DNA of 64,000 nt, taken from contig NC_079242.1 of NCBI RefSeq assembly GCF_028009165.1, positions 1,550,001-1,614,000 of the forward strand, read 5' to 3'. Position numbers and translations under genes: made by a program. The notes under the pieces were generated by a model. The model worked only from the letters and a program-made list of their open reading frames with translations, did no database searches and was not told where the DNA came from. Each line of letters starts with the position of its first letter. Positions within the stretch are counted from its first letter, which is position 1. This DNA is from Akanthomyces muscarius (taxonomy: Eukaryota; Ascomycota; Sordariomycetes; Hypocreales; Cordycipitaceae). Shown piece by piece: positions 45,463-57,338 of this stretch.

Positions 45463-48400
45463 GGTTGCCGAGCGCGATACAATAGCAGCTGTCATTATAT
45501 CCAGGGAAAGGATAGAGAAATGGTTACACGAGCTTCCACAAGTTATTGCGGACCTTGACTCGCGATGTACAGTGCAGTCTCTCTAGTCAACTGAAGCACG
45601 TCCTTGGTAAGGTGGTGCTGGCAGGAAAGTAGAGTTGGGTGGAGCGGGGAAGAGTGAGATGAGAAGCAGGTTTTGTAGGCAAAACTTGGTATGGTGAGAA
45701 GAAGAAAGCGTGTGTTGGGCAGGAATCTGAGAGGGGAAAAGAGGTAAGAGTTGGGCAGCAGGGTGGACGGGGGCATGCGCTTTTTTAATACATTCTGAAG
45801 GAGTCACGGCTGGATTGAAACACGCAGGGCTTTGTCAACACGGCACAAGTCAGATTGTGCTCTCGCCAATAAAGGTGCGCTGCAGGAGCCAGGATCCGAC
45901 GTGAGCAGGGGCTGCATGAAGTTCTAGCGTGTGTCCAGAGCTGGCTGTAGGCTGTGATAGGCTGCCGACGCAGGGATGGCGCACGCAGGCTGCCTGCAGC
46001 AGGGTATCATGGCTTGGCCTGGTGGAGCTGGCAGCGGCAGAGGCCAGCAGGAGAGTGGTTGAGTGGCCAGAGACGGTGACAGCGTGACGACAAGGAGTGT
46101 TTCTGCTGCAGGACAACTCATCAGTGCAGCGCGCCATGTAGCCACACGGTACAACAGGCGGTGGACCGGAAGGGCCGTGATACCATACGGGAGCGCCCGC
46201 GACGGTCGACTGCGGGCCGCTCATTAGCTGCTGGCTAGCTGGATGCAAGCTGAGCCAATCATCCCGCGGTACGTGGAAGGATGGCTCGAGAAAAAAACTG
46301 CAACACCACGAAAGTTGAGCATCGTCGGCGCCATGGTTGCACATCCGTCCGTCAGCCACGTCGACAGCTGTCCCAGGGTGCGCGGTCCGGTATGGCAGCT
46401 GTCACGCTGCTTTGTGATGCGAGTTGGGCGCGTGGTCAGTCGATATGCCGGTTGCGAGATTGCGCAGAAGCCGGACGTTGTTTTTCTACAGCCTCACTTT
46501 TCTTGGGATCCTTTGTTGCGGCGCTCGTGGCCTCCTTTTTTCGGTGAGATTGGGGTGTGGTGTGGCCGATGTGGCCGCCGTTTGAGCCAGTCAGCCTGAG
46601 GCTCTCGGCAGCTCAGTATGCACCCACGCCATCACAAGCCATTGTGTCGTACTCCGTACATTGTTGACACATTTGTTGTCAGCACATAATGCGAGCTTGT
46701 GACTCAATTGTTCACCAGGAGCCAATCGCGCATCTCCAAGGCCGTCGTTTCCATCACATTTTGGTCCGTTGGGATAATGTGAGCCTGGTGAATGTGATGC
46801 CTTGTACGACGCTTCCGCTGCTACCTAACAGTAGCAGCACAATCTTCATTATTTTCCTCCCAGGGCAAGCTATGCTCGTATGCCGAGGTGCCTGCTGGTG
46901 GAGGTGTGCCTCGGAGGAAAGGGGCAACAGATCAGGGTGATGATACTGGTATGGCTACAGCATATGTCATGGTGTTGGCTTGAGCTAGAAAGGGCGATGT
47001 AGAAACGCCATTTGCCATCTGGGCATCTTCAGGCGAAATGCTACCGGGTAGGTAGTTTGTCACGGTGGCCGCGTCCAAGGCCCATCCTAGGAAGGACAAG
47101 CAAACAGGCATTTGGCGGCCGGCAAAATGTGTTTTCTGATGGCCGTCAACTACAAACTGTCAGCTGCCAGCCGAAGCCAGTGACGTCTACCAATGTACTG
47201 CCTCGTGGCTTCCGTTCACCTCCCTGTACCCATGTAACTCCTCAACAGCTCTCATACCCAACCATCGGTCCATGCGCGGGCTGCAACGGCTTCGCAAGGT
47301 CTCTCGGTCCCGGTCCCTAGATGAATAAGCGCTGCAACACTTCATGCACGATTCATTGCCATGGCTAAAAAATGACGACGCCGGATCGCAGCTTTGGTCG
47401 GCAAGGAGCAGGACGATGGCCTGAAGTTGCCGCAGAATTTCTGTCCGTTTGGTAGAGAATACTCCTCCAGGTCTCGTTTCAAATACAAAACGGAGACCAC
47501 GCATCGTGGGTGCTACTATTCATACCCTGCAGTAGATTTCATCGGCCATAGTTCCACATCTCGCGATGCGCGATTATATGGCAGCTGAGGACCAGCACCC
47601 TGGCGTACAAGCCAACGCGATACTCGAACGGCAACTCTTTACCTAATAACAGTACTGATAATCTGTGCAGTGCCGAGATCTGAGACCCTGCCGTCTGCAT
47701 GAAGAGAGCCGTCTCAGCAGTTGCCCGCGCCCGTTCCCTCGGCCGCCTTTGCCATTATTGCATCGCACATCATCGGGTTCATCCGCCCTAAATAGACGTC
47801 ACACTGCAGCTCCTGCACCGTTGCAAAACCCGAAATTGCTCCAGGCTAGGACAAATTGGCTCTTGGCTGCCTACTGGTACTAACTGTTACTGGTAGCAAG
47901 GCCCTCCGAACCATCTCCCCCACGCACGTTGGCTTTGCACCACGACAACACGCGCGCCGCCAGATTATGCACTGGACACACGTCAAGGGGCCAAACCCCG
48001 ATCGGCGCTGATTATGACAACACAGCTTCCAAACCGTCATCTCCGACTACGTAATTACGCATTTCAATCCGCTTTGGCTGTGATGCTTGGCTCGCTAGTT
48101 GACTAGCTTGCCATCTCTAGGCCCTTGGTGGGACTGGGAGGCCCTTGCTGCCCAAACATTTGGCATCCAAGCAAACCTGCCCCTCCTTCTCGGCACATCT
48201 TCATACGGTACACCGCCTTTCACGCAAAGCCCGCCGCCCTCCCCACGCGCTCTAAAATCCACGCCACCAAGCAAAAATAAAAATAAAATAACACAATACC
48301 ATGGCCTTTTTTTTGGGCTCAGTCATCAACGGCCTGGCCTCCTCTCCAATCCCCTTCTCGTGACCTTGCGGCTGGCGACAGGCTGCTGTCTAGGATTTCA

Positions 48401-49508
48401 TCCTCGTGCCACACTGGAACGAGACTGTCAAACTGTGTGGCAGGTTTGCCAGCAAAGGGCTCGTGTCAACGTCCAGTTGAATGAGACCAGCTCATAGCCC
48501 CCACGACGACACCCATGAACAGTGGATCGTTGAAACTTGTTGTGGCAAAGTCCCACCTACAACACTTGTTCTGATCCAAGGGAATGGTCGCTTGAGATTG
48601 CCTCGACGTGCTGCGGCATCCCCTGCGCCCTGTCCCACCCGCAAATCTCCGCAGGGCCCAGCTCGCCAGTAGCTCTGGCTCTCGAGTCCCTCGAATCTCT
48701 GGGGGCTCAAAGAGCAGGGCTGGCTGGCTTGTCACATCTGTGATTTGGCTAGAAATACTAGCCCTGAGTCGTGCCACCAGCGACGTGTCGACTGCCAAAG
48801 TGCAGTTTTAAACGAGTTACATCACCCGCTCTGATCCACCATCCTGCTTCACCAAGCATGCAGAACAATGTCAGGAACAGTTAGTTGGTGGGCAAGTCTG
48901 AAATTCAAACTGCATCTCGCATTGTGTAGGAGGAAGGGGTATATGACGTCCTCACAACTGGCTCTCAGACGCAACCCTGCGTCTGCTTCCAATTTTCTTC
49001 TGCACATCGTTCCATCAAACAGCGCCTTGAGTTCCTTTCCTGGCCCATTGGGCCACTAGCCGACAGGCACTAAAAAGATAGTGCCGTCGTTACCGCTCAC
49101 TCGTCGAGTTGTATAAGTCGGCCTAAGCTGGCTGCTGTCGGTCACCTGCCCAAGAGCACCACACCGCCATCCGGCACCTCAAATTATAACTTGTCGAGGT
49201 CGTCTGGCAAGGGATTCCAGCAATCCGTGAGCCATCTCTACTCTTCAAGCTGTGTGAAGCACCGCCATTTTATCCCATATTATTTTCGTGGTCAGTGCCT
49301 GACGTGGCGGGCGCTCCCCGCGGACTCTTGGCCGTTGCATCATCTCCAAGCATTTCCGGACTCTGTGAATCTTACCATTTTCTCAATTTGGCTGTCCGGA
49401 TCCTGGTTCTCTCCCGCGACCCTTCTTCCATTTTTCTTTTTCTTGTCTTTTTTTTGCTTTTTCCCGCGCTGCTCCCGTAGCCGCTATCTACGAATCAGGC
49501 TTTGCAGC
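45463..49508. other. 4 kb gene-poor region
   Basis: Lies between the divergent C2H2 gene and the next plus-strand gene. No coding region, RNA gene or transposon remnant could be supported; composition is near 50-55% GC and not RIP-like. It presumably contains extended regulatory DNA for the C2H2 regulator, whose leader appears unusually long, and the promoter of the 365-aa gene (pyrimidine-rich from about 49420 to 49475). Confidence 0.5.
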
Positions 49509-50697
49509 ATGGATCCTGGCCAGATGGCTCGCCCAAGTAGGATGTATTCTGGGCCGGGTGCCGAATCTGGGCCGTGGAACCCAAGACGGAGGTACGAACT
49601 CCTCGAAAGCCTCGATCAGAACCTACATGCGAGGGTTTCTTTTTCTTCTCTGACTGACAGTTACCCGAAAAGCCATATGCCCAACTCGAATCCCCAAGAC
49701 TGGCCCCGCGACGAAATGTATTCTGCCTCGAGGTAAGATTGCTACAATACTTTGTCGCTTGTCCCTTGGACCTGCAAATCTGCCTACAGCCCGATGGTAA
49801 CACTTCCTCTTTGAACGCTCAAGTATGAATACCTTTGGCGCCGGTAACACTTTCGCTCCGCGCACGGAAACGCCGTCCATGGGTCTACCTGGCTTCATGC
49901 CTCCGCCGCAAACCGGGTTGAACACCAACCAATTGCCCGCTTACGGATCATATCAGAGCTCCAAGGCTTCATGGGAGGCGCAAGAGAGACAGTCCCCAAC
50001 GGAATCCGTGGATGATATCCTGGCGTCACCGAACTTGTCCGAATATTCCTTGGAAAATGGAGCCGATTCTGCCTATACCGGACGACGATCCAAGCCAAAT
50101 CCTAATGCGAATGCAAACCCCAGAACTCGGCCACAGAGGCGGCCTTCAAACCGAGACGAATTCGACGGGCCTCATCAATTCCTCCAACGTCCTCCTCCAG
50201 AGGTGGTTGCAATGCAAGAGCGCGAATTGCCTCATCTGCCGACCAACTTGCATGTGCAGGAGCAAGACATGGTCCTGGGACAGGTCAACGATCGCCTATC
50301 CCAATGCGCATACGATTTCGTAGCCAAATATCAGTTTCCTATTCCTCTCTCCCAGAATATGCGCCCGGTAGAGCGGCCCCAGGATCGCGAATGGACCGAG
50401 TGGGTTTATTTGCTCAAGAGATTGGCAACAAAGCGAAGGATCCCTGCCCGCGTTTTGTACAACGGCCAAATTAAGCAATTTGTGACCATCCTGGAGAACT
50501 CCCTGGAAATGAGGCACGCTTCCAAGCACCAAAGCCGGCCGCTGAAGGATGACAGAAACATATTGCAGCTCATTTCGGCAGGAATACAAGTTGCCAAGAT
50601 ACTGCGAGATGCCTCGGCAATGGAATACCTTGACCGACTGTACATCTCTACAGAGAAGCAGATCCAGGAACGCACTTCGTCGAGATTCCGACCCTGA
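49509..50697 (+). CDS. Unrecognised fungal protein, 365 aa
   Basis: Exons 49509-49732 and 49824-50697 give 365 aa. The first exon (MDPGQMARPSRMYSGPG ... RDEMYSAS) ends at a GTAAGA donor; the acceptor CTCAAG at 49823 rejoins SSMNTFGAGNTFAPRTE in phase. If exon 1 is wrong the frame still opens at ATG 49825 (290 aa). Residues 1-210 are low-complexity, rich in Pro, Ser, Asn and Arg, with an Asn-Pro-Asn-Ala repeat (PNPNANANPRTRPQRR). The C-terminal 150 residues look structured and helical: LSQCAYDFVAKYQFPIPLSQNMRPVERPQDREWTEWVYLLKRLATKRRIPARVLYNGQIKQ, then TILENSLEMRHASK and ILQLISAGIQVAKILRDASAMEYLDRLY. I recognise no domain. Codon use looks coding throughout; a nuclear or scaffold role would be pure guess. 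Confidence 0.68.
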
Positions 50698-52013
50698 GTG
50701 CGTCAAACTGGACGACAATGGCCACTGGGAAACCTGTTGCGGCCAGCATATTTACGTTTTATCTATATTATTGCCTTGGGAGTGGAAAGGCATACTCCGA
50801 TCACGACATACGTTTACACCAGCGCTGGTGTTGGAGAAGGACGTGAGCCGGCGCAAACCTTAAGAGACTCCTCACCAGCCTTTTGCATGATTTCCACCAT
50901 CTTGTTGAATCATTGCACACCGAAGCTCTTCCCTTTTTATTTGCCCCCTTTATGAGCGAATGAGCCTGAGAAGGCACACGCCAGATTGGAACGGACTGCG
51001 TCACCGACCTGGCTGTGGCCTTTTCCGCATCAAACTCTTTTACGTTTTCCTCTTCTACATCTCCATCTGTGGCATCCCTTGCTACCGACGACCTCTTTAT
51101 TACGATGAGCAATTATTTGAACGGCCATGATGACTACAATGAATGCAACACAGAGCAAACTATCACAGAAACACCTGACACGAGCACAAGATGGCAACGT
51201 TGTACCGTGTCCGGGAAATGGGAGGGAAGCAAATCTGGCATTGGGCCCATATACTTTCCAGCGAGCTGTTTTATGGCGTTTACGAGGCTAGAGCTGAGCA
51301 GCTTTTGTGCTTTTCCTATCGTGTTTGTAGAACTCTGCGAGTATACTTGAATAATAAAGTTATGCACAAGCCCAAAATAGCCTGTCGCAGCAAGACAACG
51401 TACATGGAGCCAATGACAAACAGAAGCGGCGCAAGCCAGCATAAGCAACAGCCACTTGCCACCGATCGCAGCCCCGGCGGATAGCAACAAACAAGTTCAG
51501 GACCCTGGAGGGCCCGTCTCAGCTGCTGGAGGGCTCGGTATCTCTTTGGCGGGAGACGCCAGCGGCGCGGGCGCATGTGGGCGTGCAACGGCTCGTTAGT
51601 GGGCAGCCGTGCCATTCGGTGTTTCTTTCCGGTTAGCGTCCGCCGTCACTTGCATGATCATTTTCTCTGACCGAAGGGCACTCTGCCTTGCCTGGGACGC
51701 AATGTCGCGTGCTGAGCCGTCCCTTTTAAATGTCTTTTGGACTTTTCATCGCATCCCGGAACCCTTTGGACTTGTAGCGCAAACTATACATGGTTGTATT
51801 GACGCTGTGCGGCAATCCTCTACATCATCTACCGCGACACCAGAGCAAGGCTCCATACTGGCCGATCGCAATACCTACCACGTTTCGCCCATCGTTGGTT
51901 GATACAATCTTCTCTCGGAAGCAAGCATTGCGTGAAAATTTCAAAGTTCGGCGAACGTTGCTAGATCAGACGAGCCGCGTCGCATTGCTCGCGCCATCCA
52001 CGGACACTACAGA
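50698..52013. other. Intergenic region before the Zn2Cys6 gene
   Basis: About 1.3 kb between two plus-strand genes; short frames only, none with family resemblance. Expected to hold the 3' UTR of the 365-aa gene and the promoter of the Zn2Cys6 regulator. Confidence 0.55.
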
Positions 52014-54346
52014 ATGGCGTCCGTTTCGTCTCACAACAGCTCCTCGCATCCGTCACCATATGATTTCGACTCCAACGGCGAGACGGACGAATCATGGCAA
52101 TACATTGACTATTCTAGCAGCGCCTCTGCACCCGGATCCGTCGGCTTCCTGCCTAGCCCAGCGAGCGGCAGCCTGAACGGGTTCGCCATCATCGGCCACC
52201 ACACGACGACTTCACCCTCACAGCACTCCCTGTCGCCAGTACTGCCCCCGCTAGGCGAGGGCGAGCAGCAGGCGTTCCTCCCGCCGGCCACCTCGGTGCC
52301 CATGAGCGGCGCGATGGAGTCTGGCGAGTTTGCGATGACGACGGCGGGTGACTTCATGGCCGACGGCATTTTCATGACGCCGCAGGAATACCTCTTTGCG
52401 GAGGACGCCTTGTCGGAGTGGCGGCCAGAGGCGCTGGGCCTGCCGGGCACGACCGAGTTTCAAATAGATGCCGTTTCTGCGATGGGCCACGCGCAGCAGC
52501 ACCATATGCAGCAACAACAGCAGCAACAACTTGCGGCGGCACCGAATTTGGAGTTGGACAACTTTCAGCAATTTCAACTGGAGGGTACGTTTGTGCAATG
52601 GGATCCTCATGGAGCGGGCGCCGCGTCGCCCGGTGAAGGACCGTCGATGAGCATGGCCAAGTACATGTCTTCGCCGAGCCAGCACAGTATCGAATCCTCC
52701 AGCCCCCGCTCGACGACGTCGGTAAAGTCTGAGGGAAGCGGCAAAACGTCACCCATGGCCATCCGAAAAGTCAATGTTGGAAGAGTCGGAAAGAGCAGAG
52801 CAGAACAGATGGGCAAATTCCACATTGTTACGCCCAACTCGATCAACGCGAGCGCCGGACGCCCCAACCCATACGAATGCTTCGAAGCGATGCGCACGAC
52901 GCAGCGCGGACGCAAGGGCCCCCTCGCCAATGCCACCAAGGAAGATGCCCTTCAGGTACGCCGGCGCGGGGCCTGTTTTTGCTGCCGCAGTCGCAAAGTC
53001 AAGTGCGACACTGAGCGGCCGTGCAAGCACTGCAAGAAGCTTATGGTACAGGTGCCGCAGGTGGTTTGCTGGCAGTTTCAAGACTTCTTGACGATTTTGT
53101 TTCCTGCCTTCATCAGCGCCCACTTGAAGAAGGACGAGATGACCACGTTTTTGCGGGACAATGTGGACGGATTTCTAATTGGCGGCGCGCCGCAATCGTG
53201 CTCCGTGAAGCTGTTTTCAGGCGCACGATTCGTCACGACTCTTGACGTTGAAGCCAAGTTTTTCACGGCCAAGACATGCGATGTGCTGCAACACTGGCAC
53301 CTCAACTCTGGCAACAATGGAGTTCATCTGGACTCGAATGGTTCTGCGCCAATTGGACTGGAGATGACTGGCGGCCAAAGGGACGAAGTGCGCAGAAAGG
53401 TCAAAGCTTATGTGAGGCAACTGATAGGAGAGCCTGTCTTTGCGGAGCAAGTCACGGACTCGCTGCGGTCGACGAGGCTGCCGGTCAAGATCCTCTCCAT
53501 CGCGCAAACGTATGCAAAGAAGACAGATTGCCCCATGGTGAAGAAGTCTCTCTCCATCTACGCCATGCACTACGTCATGACGAGGCACCTGTGTCTGACC
53601 AGCGACACCGTGCGCGCGCTGCAGCCGTCGGGCCTGGTGCCGCAGAACAGCCCGTGGGTGACACCGCGTGTGCTCGCGCGGCAGGTCAAGTCGCTGGTCG
53701 ACGAGATTTGCATGCGCGAGATGCAGCAGCTCTTCGAGCTCTTCACCAAGGCGCTCAAGCCCAAGTATCGCCGGGAGTGGGCGCCGAGCCTGGCGGCGTT
53801 TCTGGTGCTCTGCCTGTACATGGAGGCGGTGGAAACGACGACGGACAACTTTGTCGTGTCGCAAAACGCCGTCAACACGCGCAACAAGGACCCGCCGTCG
53901 TTTCGGCGGTCGTTTGCGCTCGACATGTGTCGCGAGGTGGAGAACATGCCGTTCAAGCAGTTTGCGTACCAGTTTCACCACATCTACCAGACGCACTCAC
54001 GGGACCCCAACACGAAGCCCTTCAACCCGCTGTTCGACGGCAGCCTCGCGGCGCAGAGCGAGCTCGACGGGCCCGCGGCGGAGCTGGTGGCTCAGCTGCA
54101 GGATCTGTATCAGGGCGAGGACTGTGAGTGCTAACTGATGATTCACGCGCTTCATGTAATCAGATACTGACGAATGTGTACAAAACAGGGCAAGACATGC
54201 AGTTCCTGGCCGATGACGAGCTGCTACTTAACAGAGGCGAGAACCCTACGAGCATAGACACGGCCTACCTCTATACAGGAAGGCTTGTGTCCAAGTTTTT
54301 GTTGTCATTCATGGACGAAGACCGTATTTTTGGCGGCAAGATATGA
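52014..54346 (+). CDS. Zn(II)2Cys6 fungal transcription factor
   Basis: Exons 52014-54123 and 54189-54346 give 755 aa. The N-terminal 290 residues are low-complexity (Ser/Thr/Pro, plus a poly-Gln run HMQQQQQQQ near 168). The zinc cluster lies at about residues 321-350: Cys-FC-Cys-RSRKVK-Cys-DTERP-Cys-KH-Cys, then 11 residues before the last Cys in PQVVCWQF, against about 6-9 in most Gal4-type clusters. A cysteine also sits inside the first CxxC. The zinc cluster runs straight into VCWQFQDFLTILFPAFISAHLKKDEM, a segment typical of one pezizomycete subfamily, and a long helical regulatory region follows (ILSIAQTYAKKTDCPMVKKSL, FLVLCLYMEAVETTTDNF, FKQFAYQFHHIY). Intron: GTGAGT donor, GCTAAC branch, AACAG acceptor, restoring WQDMQFLADDELLLNRG. 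Nuclear DNA-binding regulator; target unknown. Confidence 0.88.
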
Positions 54347-56143
54347 GCACATTGTTGTTTTAAGCGTGTTTTGAATTCATGATGGTTGATCACGACCGGA
54401 GAGCAATGTTGAATAGAATACAGCGATATATATGATGCGATGTATACGATACACAGCAAAACAAGGAAACGAGATATGTTTGTCCGATTCTAGTCCTGGT
54501 GCCACACTAAACTTCAATGGCAACAGGGTGGAGCGGACTGGTTGTCTAGACCAGGGGTTTGTTCTCCCACTTTCGAACGAATATGTAAAGTTGACACGCT
54601 TGCGCATTGAAGTCGCGAGGTGTAGGCATTCTGTGGGTATATAGCAAGACAGTCGAAGGACAAGCTCGTCTGCTGTACGTGTCACGAGTTTGCATCCTTA
54701 CCTTTTGTGCAAGAGGAGGCCAAGAAAAATGCAGGCACCAGAAGGGCTACAATGTGTCCTGATCACATTTCGGCCAAGATCCACCTTGCGAGAGAAAAAC
54801 AATATCAGCCACCCAGTGCCAAGCAAGCGCAGCAACGGCGAGGAATAAGAGAGTGGCAAAAGATATGTTTGATGATGGTAGAAATGAGCGTGCAAGAAGA
54901 GCGGAAGAGAAAAGTCGAGCCGACTTGGGCAAAAACCAGTCTGTGGGTCAGCTACACGTGATGCTCAGGCACGCAGGCACACTGATGGCGGATCCGCTGT
55001 AACGTTAGCGCCTGAGGGGTCTTGTACAGCGAGTCTGGCGGTGCCCATTTCTTCCAGTTTTCTTCTTCTTCTTTACACTTTTTCGCACGACTAATCAACC
55101 GACAGTGATCAATCGTCACTTGCTGTCGGTCATATTTACGTGCTAGACCAACCGGGCTTTCTCTAACCAGGAATTTCTTTTTCCTTTTCTTCGACGAGTT
55201 ACTTTCGGTATTCTCATCGGCTCGGGATGGAGGGCCCGACATGTTAATTCTTTTTTCGTCGACCGCGTGACGCACTTATCTTGCATGCTTTTCCTCTGCA
55301 TGCATCTGCCCAGTGTGGACGAAAATATCTCAGCTTGGGGGGTCTGGATTGACATCGAATGGCCTTTGCCTTGCGGGGTACGCAGTACTGGTACATGAAC
55401 GCCCGGGGGAAGCCAGAATGGAAGCAGCAAATGTCGTGCTACAGTTGTGCCCTTGTGCATTTCACGAGCTTGTTTTTTTCGGCTTGCTCCTCCCCGCTCT
55501 TCATGTGTAAACTCGCGCTTCTACTTGCTAGTCTGGCATCAGGAAGCATCGTATCTGGCTCTCTTATTCTCATTCGCCAACTGTCTGTAGTCGTACGTCT
55601 GGCTGCCCAATCTGTCTCGCCAATGCGCACAACCATGTTCAGCCTCGACGCCAAGGGGACTTTGGTACATATTATCGGGCTAGACCACTGTCGCTACCTT
55701 GTCCGCAAGGTACCTACACACTAGCTACCTTTTCAGGCTGGCCAAACAGGCAGGCACATGTAAATGCAGGCTCTTGCTTCACTCACGTTGTGCGAGCATG
55801 CCGCCGCACCTCCCCGCCTGGTATCCTGCTCATAATAAAGGGACGATGCCCCAGGGAAACAGCATTTCCAAGCATTAGCACTGCACCCTATGGAAACTTC
55901 GCCGAACCTACCTAAAATCTTAAACTTTCTTCTCCTAAGGTTGCCTCTCAGACCCTTACCTCACTAGTACTACGCGAGCATCCTTAGGTACCAACCAGCC
56001 ACCGTCTCCTTCACCGACTTCAGAGACCGACCGCTCTCTGAACCAGGGGCAGCCAGGCCACCTCCTGTCGTCGTCCCGATAAAGGACACGCGACTGAGCC
56101 CTTGTTTACCTTTTGTAACTCTAATCTTCACAATTTTCACACC
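54347..56143. other. Intergenic region
   Basis: About 1.8 kb without a supported gene. A minus-strand ATG frame at 55242-54952 would encode a 96-residue Lys/Glu-rich peptide (SSKKRKKKFLVRESPVGLARKY...), but it reads a purine-rich tract and has no recognisable relative, so it is not annotated as a gene. The last 250 bases are the promoter of the small membrane-protein gene. Confidence 0.5.
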
Positions 56144-56347
56144 ATGTCAGCAATCAATCGGTCCCTGGAGCAGAGCAGGCTCGAGATTATGATTCTCGCC
56201 ATTGGCGTCTTGGTCCTCGTCTCTCTGCTCGGCCTTTTTGTCTTTATCAATCTCCGGTTCAGACCGCACTACGAGCGCAAGGCGCGGCAAGATGACTACG
56301 GCTACGAGGAAAAGCCCGTGTACAGCGACAAGTGGGAGGTGTCATAG
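56144..56347 (+). CDS. Small single-pass membrane protein, 67 aa (possible readthrough to 56683)
   Basis: ATG at 56144 opens MSAINRSLEQSRLEIMILAIGVLVLVSLLGLF..., with one clear membrane helix (about residues 14-36) followed by a basic then acidic tail (LRFRPHYERKARQDDYGYEEKPVYSDKWEVS) and a TAG stop at 56345-56347. The charge pattern (Arg/Lys just after the helix) favours a cytosolic C-terminus. No family recognised. The same frame stays open after the TAG to 56683 and carries a further coherent segment, listed separately. No plausible intron removes the TAG: the only nearby GT (GTGTCA) is a poor donor and would shift phase. Confidence 0.6.
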   Translation: MSAINRSLEQSRLEIMILAIGVLVLVSLLGLFVFINLRFRPHYERKARQDDYGYEEKPVYSDKWEVS

Positions 56348-56683
56348 AGGGACCTGCTTTCGCCCGGGACGACCCCACGCGACCACGCTGGTACCTTCAT
56401 GGAATCGGTTCGTCGCCGCAGTGTCTCGTTTGCCGACAATGCCAAGAGGGAGCTAGCCACCCTGACGCGCCGCGTCACAGCGTCTGCCTCAGTCGACGCA
56501 GCCGCCAGCGGACAGGACACCAAGTCCCTTCCAGGATCAAGGCGCTTCCAGCTTGTGCCATCTACCAACAGAGAAACCACCACTCAGGAACCGGTCCAGG
56601 ACGACCATGAGGATATGAAACCTGCGTCGTCTGGACACGGCGCAAGCCATGATGAAACTGGCCTGCAGATTGTTATGATATGA
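56348..56683 (+). CDS. Open segment in frame after the TAG, with RVxF-like PP1-docking motif
   Basis: Directly downstream of the TAG, in the same frame, 111 codons remain open to TGA at 56681-56683. It has its own ATG at 56399 (94 aa: MESVRRRSVSFADNAKREL...). The RRRSVSFAD stretch fits the RVxF docking consensus for protein phosphatase 1, and the SFAD context resembles PP1 regulatory subunits. The rest is Ser/Thr/Glu-rich and disordered (HEDMKPASSGHGASHDETG). Codon use resembles real exons on both sides of the TAG. It may be a readthrough extension, a second cistron, a broken gene or a sequencing error. Confidence 0.45.
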   Translation, partial: RDLLSPGTTPRDHAGTFMESVRRRSVSFADNAKRELATLTRRVTASASVDAAASGQDTKSLPGSRRFQLVPSTNRETTTQEPVQDDHEDMKPASSGHGASHDETGLQIVMI

Positions 56684-56971
56684 TTGAATACCACTTGGCA
56701 AAGGGAAAAAGCAAGGAGCTGAAAAGGAATGCCGTTGATGGCCACTGTATTATCGTTTAAAAACATTTGGAGATGGTTGGTTGTGTTCGAGAGTCTTGTT
56801 GTACATTAAGAAAACTACCGAATCTGAAAGTCGCCCGAGACGTCATCGCTCAGCGTCAAAGTCCGTGCTTCGAATATCGTGTTTCGCTTGCCGGCCCTAC
56901 CCATCCCTCCAAAATCTCCATTTTGTACATGTCTATGTTGTTCTGCGATGCAGCTTGTCGCCTCGATTCGT

Positions 56972-57338
56972 CTATGAGCTCTTCTTGAGGTCGCGCGCAG
57001 CCTGCTTCAGGTTAAAGTTGCACTCCTCGTATGCGCGGCCAGCGCCAAAGCCGGCGCCGATGAAAGCGGGCCAAGCTCTGCGACGGAACAGAATGACGGA
57101 GAAGACGACGCCGAATCCGAGGCCGATGCTGGACTTGACGAGGAGGTTCGACAGGCAGCGGTCCCACTAGTATTCGCACAACCATGTTAGTATATTCGAC
57201 ATCCATTCGCTCTGTCTTGCGTCTTGCTCAGTCGTGCGGTCTGGGGTGGTAGGCTACCTTTTCGTTGAGCAGAGTCTCGCTCACGGGTCGGGAAATGGCG
57301 CTCGAGGGAGCTGAGGCGGCAGTGTTGGTATCGGCCAT
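56972..57338 (-). CDS. mic10: MICOS complex subunit MIC10
   Basis: Exons (minus) 57338-57258 and 57166-56972 give 91 aa, the normal length. Mic10 shapes cristae junctions in the mitochondrial inner membrane by oligomerising through glycine motifs. Exon 1 codes MADTNTAASAPSSAISRPVSETLLNEK; exon 2 starts WDRCLSNLLVKSSIG. Two membrane segments form a hairpin: the first with GLGFGVVFSVILF, the second with FIGAGFGAGRAY, matching the GxGxGxG oligomerisation motif; a basic RRR loop lies between them. A charged tail ends KQAARDLKKSS. The intron (91 nt) has a GTAGCC donor (weak) and ACTAAC branch with CTAG acceptor. Divergent with the Urb2 gene; about 400 bp separate the start codons. Confidence 0.94.

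Noticed and set aside
52418..53091. Frames on both strands overlapping the Zn2Cys6 N-terminus
   Set aside because: Shadows of the GC-rich coding exon.
54952..55242. Minus-strand ATG frame for a 96-residue Lys/Glu-rich peptide
   Set aside because: It reads a purine-rich tract, shows no domain, membrane segment or signal, and no splice partner; composition alone explains its openness.
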